Source of the DNA: an uncultured Chloroflexota bacterium
GTDB taxonomy: Bacteria; Chloroflexota; Dehalococcoidia; SAR202; UBA11138
Reading direction: 5' to 3'
Assembly (NCBI GenBank): GCA_913046025.1
Contig: CAJWRP010000016.1
Span: 1-12,816, forward strand
DNA: 12,816 nt
Below the pieces are notes generated by a model that was not told the DNA's origin, did not search any database, and saw only the letters and a list, made by a program, of their open reading frames with translations. Of the stretch, positions 1-6,225 are shown piece by piece; position 1 is the stretch's first letter; the number at the start of each line of letters is the position of its first letter. Made by a program: the position numbers and the translations under genes.

Positions 1-171
1 GTCTGGAGATAGGCCCCCCAGCCCTCGAAGGATCTGCGTCAGTTTTCCACGCCGTCCCAAGTACGAAACCCGCCACTCCTCTAGCCGTTCCAGGTCTGCT
101 GTTGCTTCTAGTTCCGCCATAGCGCTGGCCATGATTTCCCCGACCTGGGCCGCTCCGGTGCTCTCCGCCAT
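1..171 (-). CDS. pheS: Phenylalanine-tRNA ligase alpha subunit, N-terminal fragment (cut by window edge)
   Basis: Minus-strand reading frame starting with ATG at 171 and still open at base 1, giving 57 residues. The segment YLGRRGKLTQILRGLGGLSP is the conserved N-terminal coiled-coil region of bacterial PheS, which often reads YLGKKGxLTxLLKGLGxLSPEER. PheS is the catalytic subunit of the alpha2-beta2 cytoplasmic enzyme that charges tRNA-Phe with phenylalanine; this N-terminal arm contacts the tRNA. The catalytic domain and any pheT lie outside the window. The start is supported by a purine-rich ribosome binding site, GAGAGG, a few bases upstream, and by the near-consensus promoter at 253-282. 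No T-box element is visible in the roughly 75-base leader. Family recognition is confident, although only the start of the protein is present. Confidence 0.88.
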   Translation of the reverse strand, partial: MAESTGAAQVGEIMASAMAELEATADLERLEEWRVSYLGRRGKLTQILRGLGGLSPD

Positions 172-252
172 CCTTACCTCTCAAGACTTCTCAATAACAG
201 CTTCCTACAGCAGCGCTAGAACGCCGGTGAAAGCCAACGCCTGTTCCGAGTC

Positions 253-282
253 ATTATAGGTACGGCATCAGAGGTCGGTCAA
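253..282 (-). promoter_or_regulatory. Sigma70-type promoter for pheS
   Basis: Read on the minus strand, TTGACC (282-277) and a perfect TATAAT (258-253) are separated by 18 bases. This is the best promoter match in the window. It points toward pheS, predicts a transcript start near 246, and leaves a leader of about 75 bases before the ATG at 171. Seen directly as a consensus match; activity is inferred. Confidence 0.7.
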
Positions 283-313
283 GAAACGACGCACCATATT
301 AATCGTTGACAGC

Positions 314-933
314 ATGGCAGATAACGTGCCATATTCTCGCTTAATCGAGGCCAACAACAATCGCATGAAGTATTTTCCACAAATACTACTAACAGCCGCC
401 ATTATCGCCGTGGTGTCTGGAGCCATTGCTCTATTTATCCAACCCTCAGGTTCCAATGGCATACAGATAACACTTCCTGAACCGGCGCCAGTGGGTAGCG
501 CCTAGGTCGGCGTTTACGTCACAGGCGCTGTTCAGGGAATGTACAGCCTGGCTGAAGGCGACCGCGTCCAGTAAGCACTTCAGGCCGCTGGCAAGGCAGG
601 CCAACCGCCAACGCCGACCTCACTGCCGTGAACCTGGCCTCGCTCCTGAACGACGAAGATCACTGGCACATCCCAACCATTGGCGATTCCTCGCCCGCCG
701 ACATAAAGACCAGCGCTAACGCCTCGACCATAGCCAGTAATCCAAAAAAAATGAATTCAGCGGATGTGAAACTGCTCGAAACGCTGCCCGGCATAGGAGA
801 AATCAGAACCAAGGCCATGATAGGCCACCGCGACGCTAACGGCCCCTTCCCCACCATGGACGACCTGCTCGCCGTCAACAGCATTGGCGCCGCCACTCTG
901 GAATCGATACGCAGCCTAATAGAGGCACGTTAG
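314..933 (+). pseudogene. comEA: Decayed comEA-like competence DNA-binding protein
   Basis: Conceptual reading across three lesions restores a ComEA-like protein. The first part (314-505) begins MADNVPYSRL, has one membrane helix at about residues 24-43 (ILLTAAIIAVVSGAIALFI), then a short proline-rich linker. An in-frame TAG at 503-505 interrupts it. The same frame continues with VGVYVTGAVQGMYSLAEGDR, the start of an SLBB-type domain that lacks the usual two residues after AVQ. A TAA at 572-574 follows, and near 596-604 the frame shifts into the one read from 601. That frame ends in two helix-hairpin-helix units: LLETLPGIGEIRTKAMIGHR, then LLAVNSIGAATLESIRSLI. Intact ComEA is a membrane-anchored protein that binds incoming double-stranded DNA during transformation. 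The KINLN sequence usual before the first hairpin is damaged at a run of eight A. A GTG at 628 could start a 101-residue soluble HhH peptide, but it has no ribosome binding site. Sequencing or assembly error cannot be excluded, but three separate lesions make decay more likely. Confidence 0.72.
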
Positions 934-957
934 CCGAAGCAACAAGCGGACGCCCCG

Positions 958-966
958 TGCTAAAAT
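958..966 (+). promoter_or_regulatory. Extended -10 promoter candidate for the mscS-family gene
   Basis: TGCTAAAAT is an extended -10 element (TGn plus TAAAAT) about 34 bases before the ATG at 1000. No good -35 is visible, as is common for extended -10 promoters. It would start a short leader near 973 that carries the AGGAG ribosome binding site. A consensus match only. Confidence 0.4.
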
Positions 967-999
967 CTTCAGAATCCACCAACCACAGGAGCTAATCGG

Positions 1000-2133
1000 A
1001 TGCTGCCCACATTCATAACAGAACACGAACTCTGGGGCCCCGTCACAGCCGCCAGCGTTTTTGCGCTACTGCTAGTCGTATCTGGCATAGTCAACATAGT
1101 GCTGCGCCTCATCATTCGCCGGTGGTCCAATCGTTCACCCAATGCCCTCGGCCTAAGCCTACTGAGAACTTTTCGAGGGCCTCTCGTACTCTTCATCGCT
1201 CTGGCTGGCCTTTTCTCTGGCGCTCTAGTGCTCACAGAGCTATCCGGCCCGCGCTACGCTGTTGTCGACGCTTGGGCAGACTGGTTTCGCAAAGCATGGC
1301 TCGTCATCATCATCGCAGAGCTCTCTTTCCTCACCTACCACCTGATAGATGTCCTGCTCTCCTGGTACATTCACAACATCGCCGCACGAACGCAATCGCA
1401 GATGGACGACCGTCTGCTGCCACCACTGCGTCGCATATTGCCCCTGGTCACCTACTCCGTCGGCACGCTCTTAGCTCTGTCCGCACTGGGCATACCCATA
1501 AGCCCCATCTGGGCTGGCCTGGGAATCGGCGGCATCGCTGTAGCCCTGGCCGTGCAACCGACGCTGGCCAACTTCTTCGCGGGCACATATGTCGTCACAG
1601 AGGGCGAGCTTAACATCGGAAACTACATCGAGCTGGAGAACGGCCCTGCGGGTTACGTGGCTGAAGTGGGCTGGCGCAGCACCAAGATTCGCACCATGTT
1701 CAACAATCTGGTCATCATACCCAACTCCCGTATGGCCGAGAGCATCGTCACCAACTACAATAGCCCCACGCCCGCCATTAGCATCATGGTCTACTGCGGC
1801 ATCAGCTACGACTCCGACCTCGATCACGTCCAGGAAGTCATCATGTCTGCGTCAGAAAAGCTGGTGGCTGAGTCCCCCAACGCCATCCACGACGTCGCAC
1901 CCTGGTTTGGCTTTGAAAGGTTCGACGACAACAACATAGCGTTCTGGGTATTCATCCAGGCCACCGACCGCCTGGCCAGCTTCGCGCTGACCAGCGATCT
2001 TGTAAAGACGATCCATCGCACCCTTAGAGAAGCTGGCGTGGAGATTAACTACCCCATGCGCAAGCTGGTTATGCCACCGAACAGCGGCCCTGTCACCATC
2101 GTCCCGACGAACCTGCCGACCACCGGCGCTTAG
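1000..2133 (+). CDS. MscS-family small-conductance mechanosensitive channel
   Basis: A 377-residue membrane protein of the MscS family, which opens under membrane tension to release solutes during osmotic downshock. Hydrophobic segments lie at about residues 14-38, 60-80, 99-122 and 145-165. They are followed by the pore-lining helix, rich in Gly and Ala, around 168-195 (WAGLGIGGIAVALAVQPTLA). The beta domain follows (about 205-250), with the family features VVTEGELNIGNYIEL, WRSTKI and NNLVIIPNSRM. A soluble alpha/beta C-terminal domain covers about 258-355. It has more membrane segments than the three of E. coli MscS (286 residues), so it belongs with the longer YnaI or YbdG-like architectures. 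The ATG at 1000 is preceded by a good AGGAG at 8-base spacing. The gene follows the comEA remnant and is convergent with the aldolase gene, with 32 bases between. Membrane topology is estimated by eye. Confidence 0.9.
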   Translation: MLPTFITEHELWGPVTAASVFALLLVVSGIVNIVLRLIIRRWSNRSPNALGLSLLRTFRGPLVLFIALAGLFSGALVLTELSGPRYAVVDAWADWFRKAWLVIIIAELSFLTYHLIDVLLSWYIHNIAARTQSQMDDRLLPPLRRILPLVTYSVGTLLALSALGIPISPIWAGLGIGGIAVALAVQPTLANFFAGTYVVTEGELNIGNYIELENGPAGYVAEVGWRSTKIRTMFNNLVIIPNSRMAESIVTNYNSPTPAISIMVYCGISYDSDLDHVQEVIMSASEKLVAESPNAIHDVAPWFGFERFDDNNIAFWVFIQATDRLASFALTSDLVKTIHRTLREAGVEINYPMRKLVMPPNSGPVTIVPTNLPTTGA

Positions 2134-2165
2134 TTCTTTCCAAGAGCCCCCGGAGCTACCCCAAG

Positions 2166-2948
2166 CTACATGGATTGAGCGGCAGCGGCCTTCCGCAGAT
2201 TTTTCAGATATGCGGAGCCCGCCTGGTTAATGAAGTTGCCAACGTTGCCGTGGAAGTACTGCACGCCTAGCCCCAGGAACTTTGGCACTAGGTCGTCCGG
2301 ACAGCTAACGCCCGCAACAATACCTGCGTCTCGGATCAGCTTCACGCCGCGCTCCATAACCTCCTGCACCTCGGGGTGAGTCTGCTGGCCGGGGTAGCCC
2401 ATGGACTGCGACAGGTCGCCTGAGCCGATGAACAGCACGTCGATGCCCGGCACCTTCACGATCTCCGGCAGGTTGTCGATGGCCTCCACCTCCTCCAGCA
2501 TCAGGCACACCAGCGTCTGCGCGTTGGCCTCCTTCACGTAGTCGGTAGTGGAGCCGGTGATGCCGTAGTCCGCAGGCCTGCCGCGACTGAACATACCGCG
2601 CTCGCCCTCGGGGTAGTACTTGCACGAGTTGACAGCGTCCCTGGCCTCGTCCGCAGTGTTGACATGCGGCACCTGCACACCCCATGCTCCTCTGTCCAGG
2701 AACGGCGCGATGACATCCATGCGGTTGGTCACCGGCCTCACGATAGGCGCAACGCCGGATAGCTCCGCCGCGCGAATCATGTTCTCCACCGTGTCGATAG
2801 TCACCGACCCGTGCTCGTTATCGATCAGCACCCAGTCGAAGCCCATGTGCCCCAGCATCTCCACGGCAGAAGGCTCCGGAAAAGTAATCATAGCCCCAAA
2901 AGCCGCCTGCCCCGCGGCCAACTTTTGCTTAAGAGTATTCGTGCGCAT
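2166..2948 (-). CDS. HpcH/HpaI-family class II pyruvate aldolase
   Basis: A 260-residue TIM-barrel aldolase of the HpcH/HpaI family. Relatives cleave 4-hydroxy-2-oxo acids such as 4-hydroxy-2-oxo-heptane-1,7-dioate or 2-keto-3-deoxy sugar acids to pyruvate plus an aldehyde, using a divalent metal. Active-site residues are visible by alignment to E. coli HpaI: D43 and H46 in LIDNEHGS, R71 in IVRP, metal ligands E152 in LMLEEVEAIDNL and D178 in FIGSGDLSQSMGYP. The usual Gln two positions before the metal Glu is replaced by Met150, which may mark a different subfamily. Length is normal. The ATG at 2948 has a strong GGAGG ribosome binding site at 5-base spacing and a promoter at 2996-3024. It is transcribed alone, convergent with the MscS-family gene and divergent from the MFS carrier across about 500 bases. 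The exact substrate cannot be told from sequence; the family is certain. Confidence 0.9.
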   Translation of the reverse strand: MRTNTLKQKLAAGQAAFGAMITFPEPSAVEMLGHMGFDWVLIDNEHGSVTIDTVENMIRAAELSGVAPIVRPVTNRMDVIAPFLDRGAWGVQVPHVNTADEARDAVNSCKYYPEGERGMFSRGRPADYGITGSTTDYVKEANAQTLVCLMLEEVEAIDNLPEIVKVPGIDVLFIGSGDLSQSMGYPGQQTHPEVQEVMERGVKLIRDAGIVAGVSCPDDLVPKFLGLGVQYFHGNVGNFINQAGSAYLKNLRKAAAAQSM

Positions 2949-2995
2949 CTCGCCTCCGTTGCTTTTGTATATTTTCAGGATAAGCCTACGACGAG

Positions 2996-3024
2996 AGCAT
3001 AGCGGGGTTGGGGGCGAGGGGCAA
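2996..3024 (-). promoter_or_regulatory. Promoter candidate for the HpaI-family aldolase gene
   Basis: On the minus strand, TTGCCC (3024-3019) and TATGCT (3001-2996) are spaced by 17 bases. A transcript start near 2989 would give a leader of about 40 bases with the GGAGG site before the ATG at 2948. Consensus match only; the C-rich spacer is unusual. Confidence 0.45.
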
Positions 3025-3409
3025 ATTAGGACAATCGTAAAATGACCGCGTAACGAAAGTTTACACTCATCAACGGGATCAAACTCTCTGAAATAAGAAC
3101 ATTAATGAGTGCCTTCAATATTTGCTCTGAATTCTGACGTTCTGGCCAAATAAGATTTGAATTCGCATATTCTCAGTATGTCTCTTGAACACTATGTGTC
3201 TACAGACAATGAGTAACAACACAAGGATTTTGGATCACGGCAGACAGATCATGTGTGGCACCCCTCGAGAAATCGCATTCCCGGCTGCAGCCAATAAAGG
3301 CGTCAACAGCCGAAAGCCCGTTTACCAACCAAAGCCTTTTCCCCACTTCCACTCCGAGGCTGATAAAATACCAACTCCCAGCGCTCCGCCAAAATAATCC
3401 GAGCCCCAG

Positions 3410-3440
3410 TTGAATATGCGAAAAATCAAAAAACTAAATG
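3410..3440 (+). promoter_or_regulatory. Weak promoter candidate for the MFS gene, possibly leaderless
   Basis: TTGAAT (3410-3415) is followed, after 18-19 bases of A-rich sequence, by CTAAATG (3434-3440). The -10 would end only about 10 bases before the TTG start at 3451, predicting a transcript that begins almost at the start codon. That would agree with the lack of a ribosome binding site. Weak consensus match. Confidence 0.25.
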
Positions 3441-3450
3441 TCCAAAAATC

Positions 3451-4719
3451 TTGAAAAATCGTCCTCGTTTGTTCTACGGCTGGTACATCGTTGGTGCTTC
3501 GTCAGGTATTGGACTCGCCAACGCCGTTACAGCCATCTCTATCCTCACCATCTTCATTGGCCCCATGGGCGACGAGCTTGGCTGGACTAGGACCGAAATT
3601 GCTGGGGCTGCCAGCCTGGGCGCAATCCTAGGCGCGGTGCTGTCTCCCGTAATAGGCTGGCTGTTCGATAGATACAGCCCGCGTCTCGTGCTAGTTTCCG
3701 GAGGCATCGTAATCGTTTTGGCCTGTATGTACCTTTCGGTGGTACACACGTTGCTGGGGTTCTACATCGCCATGACCGTCGCCCGAATTTCAGGGCAGGG
3801 ACTGATCAAAGTTGGGGTTGCGACCTCAGTAGCGAAATGGTTCCTGCGCTATCGTGGCAGAACCATGGGCATTGTGTACTTCGCCGAAGCAGCCGGTTTC
3901 ATCATTTTGGCGCCGCTCACTCAACTGGTAATGGATGTTGGCGATTGGCGATTGACATGGCTGGCACTAGGCGGCGTGATGTTCGTCGTCGGAGTCCTAC
4001 CCGTCGCTCTGGTAATGCGGCGTCAGCCTGAAGACATGGGCTTGGCCCTGGATGGATTAAATCCAGGTCTAAGGCTGGTCACGACCGGACACGCTCCTTC
4101 GATTAAGCCCAACGAGGAGGAGGCCAACTGGTCGACAGCGCAGATGGTTCGGACTGCTGCCTTTTGGCTGTTGTTGGCATCGCTGTTTGCAATAAGCGTC
4201 GCCATTTCAGGTATCGCGCTGCATTTTGTTCCTCACCTTACCCAACAGGGGTTGAGCTCCCAGTCCGCAGTGGGGGCGATAAGCATCATGTTCATAGCGG
4301 GGGCCACGTCTGCGCTGTTAATAGGCGTCGTTGGCGAACGAATATCGCTTAAGCTCGCGCTGGTTGTAGCATACCTAACGGTCGCGCTAAGCCAAGTGAT
4401 ACTAATATTTACAAACAGTGTATCTGATGCCTACCTGTTCGCCGTCATCCACGGAATATCAACAGCCATCGTCAACGTCATGTCGCTTCTACTGTGGCCT
4501 CACTTCTATGGCACCAAGTCTATAGGCTTCCTTTACGGCATTAATAGGGCTGCGCAGGTAAGTGGCTATGCGATAGGTCCACTTATCGGAGGCCTGGTCT
4601 ATGACGCCACTGGCAGCTACCGCAACGCCTTGGTTTGCTTCGCGGCACTGGCAGTATTTAGTGCACTCGTGTTCTTGTTCGCCCGCCGTCCAACCAACCC
4701 GGCGACTAGCCCAACTTAA
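3451..4719 (+). CDS. Major facilitator superfamily carrier, OxlT/monocarboxylate-like
   Basis: A 422-residue inner-membrane carrier with about twelve hydrophobic helices. The start KNRPRLFYGWYIVGASSGIG is typical of OxlT or monocarboxylate-type MFS proteins, which often begin with xFYGWxIV. Motif A between helices 2 and 3 is GWLFDRYSPRLVL (69-81), and a positively charged loop RYRGRTMG lies at 133-140. The central cytoplasmic loop is about 190-232. Such carriers commonly move organic acids, but the substrate is not visible in the sequence. The start is TTG at 3451: the frame is open upstream to 3367 but has no ATG or GTG, and the next in-frame Met is well inside helix 1 or beyond. No ribosome binding site is seen. 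The divergent aldolase gene makes uptake of a keto or hydroxy acid attractive but unproved. An imperfect hairpin overlaps the stop. Confidence 0.85.
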   Translation: MKNRPRLFYGWYIVGASSGIGLANAVTAISILTIFIGPMGDELGWTRTEIAGAASLGAILGAVLSPVIGWLFDRYSPRLVLVSGGIVIVLACMYLSVVHTLLGFYIAMTVARISGQGLIKVGVATSVAKWFLRYRGRTMGIVYFAEAAGFIILAPLTQLVMDVGDWRLTWLALGGVMFVVGVLPVALVMRRQPEDMGLALDGLNPGLRLVTTGHAPSIKPNEEEANWSTAQMVRTAAFWLLLASLFAISVAISGIALHFVPHLTQQGLSSQSAVGAISIMFIAGATSALLIGVVGERISLKLALVVAYLTVALSQVILIFTNSVSDAYLFAVIHGISTAIVNVMSLLLWPHFYGTKSIGFLYGINRAAQVSGYAIGPLIGGLVYDATGSYRNALVCFAALAVFSALVFLFARRPTNPATSPT

Positions 4720-4751
4720 TTCTCTTCGCGAGTTCTTGTCGGGTAGTCTTT
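4704..4751 (+). terminator. Imperfect hairpin at the end of the MFS gene
   Basis: GACTAGCCC (4704-4712) can pair with GGGTAGTC (4741-4748) with one bulge, closing a loop that has a small inner CTC/GAG stem. Only a short T-rich run follows (TTTC). The stem overlaps the TAA at 4717-4719. It could be a weak intrinsic terminator separating the MFS gene from the LicD gene. Confidence 0.25.
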
Positions 4752-4827
4752 CGGCCACGTTAATACTCTGCTATCTTTGGCAACAGGTCGTATTCAGACC
4801 AAATCGCCTTGCGATGAAAAGAGAAGC

Positions 4828-5736
4828 ATGTCAACGACAGATGGAGCAGATGAGGCAACGCTCGAGAGGTCGTACTCAATCCTGCAGCCCATAGAGCAGT
4901 CCGCAGCCGAAAGCCTCCTCAAAGAAGCCAAGCAGGTGCTGGACGGACTCGGCGTGCCATTCTTTCTCAGGCAGGGCACATGCCTGGGCGCCATCCGCGA
5001 CAACGGCTTCATCCCATGGGACGACGACCTAGACTTAGGAACAATTATTGGCCCTCATGGGATCTCTGAAGCCAGAGTTGACGATGTTGTCGCTGCTTTC
5101 CGAAGCCATGGGTTTTTCGTCAGGATCGAGCACAACAGCTATTCCATATCCACACCGATGATCAAGTCCTCGATCAGGGTGGACTGGACCTGCTATCGCA
5201 TAATCGACGACCGGATAATTCATTTCCCGGGCGTTCCTTTCCCCGCCAAGCTATTCACAGAGTTAAAAGAGATCGACTTCTTGGGAGAGAAGTTTCACGT
5301 GCCGAATCCCCCTGAGGAATACCTCAGATTAAAGTACGGCCCCGAATGGTCGGTCCCCAAGCAGACCGGATATGAGCACGATGTAATCGATATGATTCCA
5401 GAGACGATCTTTTCCGACCGGCGTTCCAGGTGGAGTCTATTCCAAAGCAATTTCATTTTCATGAGGCGTGCGAGCAAGCTTCGAGTCCTCGACCAACAAG
5501 AGAATCCAGTTTCAGACGCCGAGGTCAAAGTTGCCGGAGTTGGCCGTTTCAACACAGACGCTCGCGGCTACACCAAGTTCAATCTTCCCTACGATGACTG
5601 GTACGCCGTCGTCGTCCGCCATGGCGACCACGAGGAGTTGCTTTACATGGAGAGATTATCGCAAGGCAAGACCTATGTTTACAAACCCGACCCTAAAACG
5701 GCTTCTGGCCGACTCACGATCTTGACTGAAGAATAA
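4828..5736 (+). CDS. LicD-family phosphotransferase with C-terminal Ig-like domain
   Basis: A 302-residue protein with two parts. Residues 20-200 are a LicD/fukutin-type nucleotidyltransferase-fold domain. The hallmark is FLRQGTCLGAIRDNGFIPWD followed by DDLD, with the acidic cluster DDDLD at 65-69 that should bind metal. Downstream are VDWTCYRI (118-125) and LKYGPEWSVP (168-177), matching the late LicD motif. LicD enzymes move phosphocholine, and relatives ribitol- or glycerol-phosphate, from a CDP donor to a glycan. Residues 218-290 (LRVLDQQENPVSDAEVKVAG, then FNTDARGYTKFNLPY) look like a carboxypeptidase-regulatory or Ig-like beta-sandwich, unusual in LicD proteins. The chosen ATG at 4828 is preceded by AGAGAAG; an in-frame TTG at 4777 would add 17 residues that do not look conserved. 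No signal peptide or membrane helix is seen. The cytidylyltransferase gene follows after 66 bases in the same direction and could supply the CDP donor. Acceptor and alcohol are unknown. Confidence 0.82.
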   Translation: MSTTDGADEATLERSYSILQPIEQSAAESLLKEAKQVLDGLGVPFFLRQGTCLGAIRDNGFIPWDDDLDLGTIIGPHGISEARVDDVVAAFRSHGFFVRIEHNSYSISTPMIKSSIRVDWTCYRIIDDRIIHFPGVPFPAKLFTELKEIDFLGEKFHVPNPPEEYLRLKYGPEWSVPKQTGYEHDVIDMIPETIFSDRRSRWSLFQSNFIFMRRASKLRVLDQQENPVSDAEVKVAGVGRFNTDARGYTKFNLPYDDWYAVVVRHGDHEELLYMERLSQGKTYVYKPDPKTASGRLTILTEE

Positions 5737-5802
5737 TTTGGCCAGCAGACTACTATTGAATTCGCTTCAAAGCCATATCCGATAAAGAAAGGATTCCACT
5801 GC

Positions 5803-6213
5803 ATGACACGAGTGTACGCGGACATGGTTGCCGATCTGTTTCACTTCGGCCACGTCGAGTTTCTTCGGAAGGTTAGCGCTCTGGGAGACTACGTTCTGAT
5901 AGGCATTCACTCCGACAAAGTTGTGGAGGGTTACAAGCGTAAGCCCATCTTGACGATGGAGGAGCGAATGTCGTGTGTCGCCGGTTGCCGCTACGTTGAC
6001 GAGGTCGTACCCAATGCACCGCTGCAGGTCAGCTCCGAATGGATAGAGAAAAACGGTATCGACCTGGTTGTGCACGGCGACGACATGCCAGAGGAGCAAC
6101 TAAGGAGCCTGTACCAGATTCCGATTGACATGGGAATCTTACGTACAGTGCCATACACGACAAGTATCTCGACCACAGAAATCATTCAACGGTGCAAAGA
6201 GGCCAAGGCCTAA
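5803..6213 (+). CDS. CTP:alcohol-phosphate cytidylyltransferase (ethanolamine-P/glycerol-3-P type)
   Basis: A 136-residue cytoplasmic enzyme of the cytidylyltransferase family. The nucleotide-binding signature HFGH is at residues 14-17 within DLFHFGHVEFLRK, and the second signature SISTTEIIQR is at 121-130. These enzymes join CTP and an alcohol phosphate to give a CDP-alcohol and pyrophosphate. The start MTRVYADMVADLFHFGHVEF and the segments PILTMEERM and YVDEVVPNAPL resemble phosphoethanolamine cytidylyltransferases more than TagD, but glycerol-3-phosphate is also possible. The length is right for the single-domain form. The usual Arg-Thr-x-Gly lead-in to the second signature reads TTS here, with Ser in place of Gly. 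The ATG at 5803 has AAAGGA about 8 bases upstream. Adjacency to the LicD gene suggests the CDP product is its substrate. The stop is 12 bases from the end of convergent uvrA. Confidence 0.88.
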   Translation: MTRVYADMVADLFHFGHVEFLRKVSALGDYVLIGIHSDKVVEGYKRKPILTMEERMSCVAGCRYVDEVVPNAPLQVSSEWIEKNGIDLVVHGDDMPEEQLRSLYQIPIDMGILRTVPYTTSISTTEIIQRCKEAKA

Positions 6214-6225
6214 GACCCAGAACCC

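Larger units (their letters stand above)
2949..3450. other. Gene-poor, AT-rich intergenic stretch
   Basis: About 500 bases between two divergent genes. It is more AT-rich than its surroundings from about 3040 to 3210 and again from 3390 to 3450. I see the aldolase promoter near its left end and a weak promoter-like pair for the MFS gene near its right end. An open frame at 3185-3397 (TTG start, 70 codons, no ribosome binding site, proline-rich end) is not a convincing gene, but part of it resembles the end of an ABC ATPase. No tRNA, strong hairpin, or repeat was found. Confidence 0.5.

Noticed and set aside
172..252. T-box or attenuator in the pheS leader
   Set aside because: No GGTGGnACC-like T-box sequence, no Phe-codon-rich leader peptide and no terminator hairpin were found.
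2134..2165. Shared terminator between the convergent MscS-family and aldolase genes
   Set aside because: Only very short stems (AGCT-type, 4 base pairs) can form and no T-run follows.
2166..4719. A single catabolic operon of aldolase and MFS carrier
   Set aside because: They are divergent and about 500 bases apart with separate promoters; a shared substrate is possible but an operon is not.
4777..4827. A longer LicD protein starting at TTG 4777
   Set aside because: The 17 extra residues look non-conserved and a closer ATG with a purine-rich leader exists at 4828.
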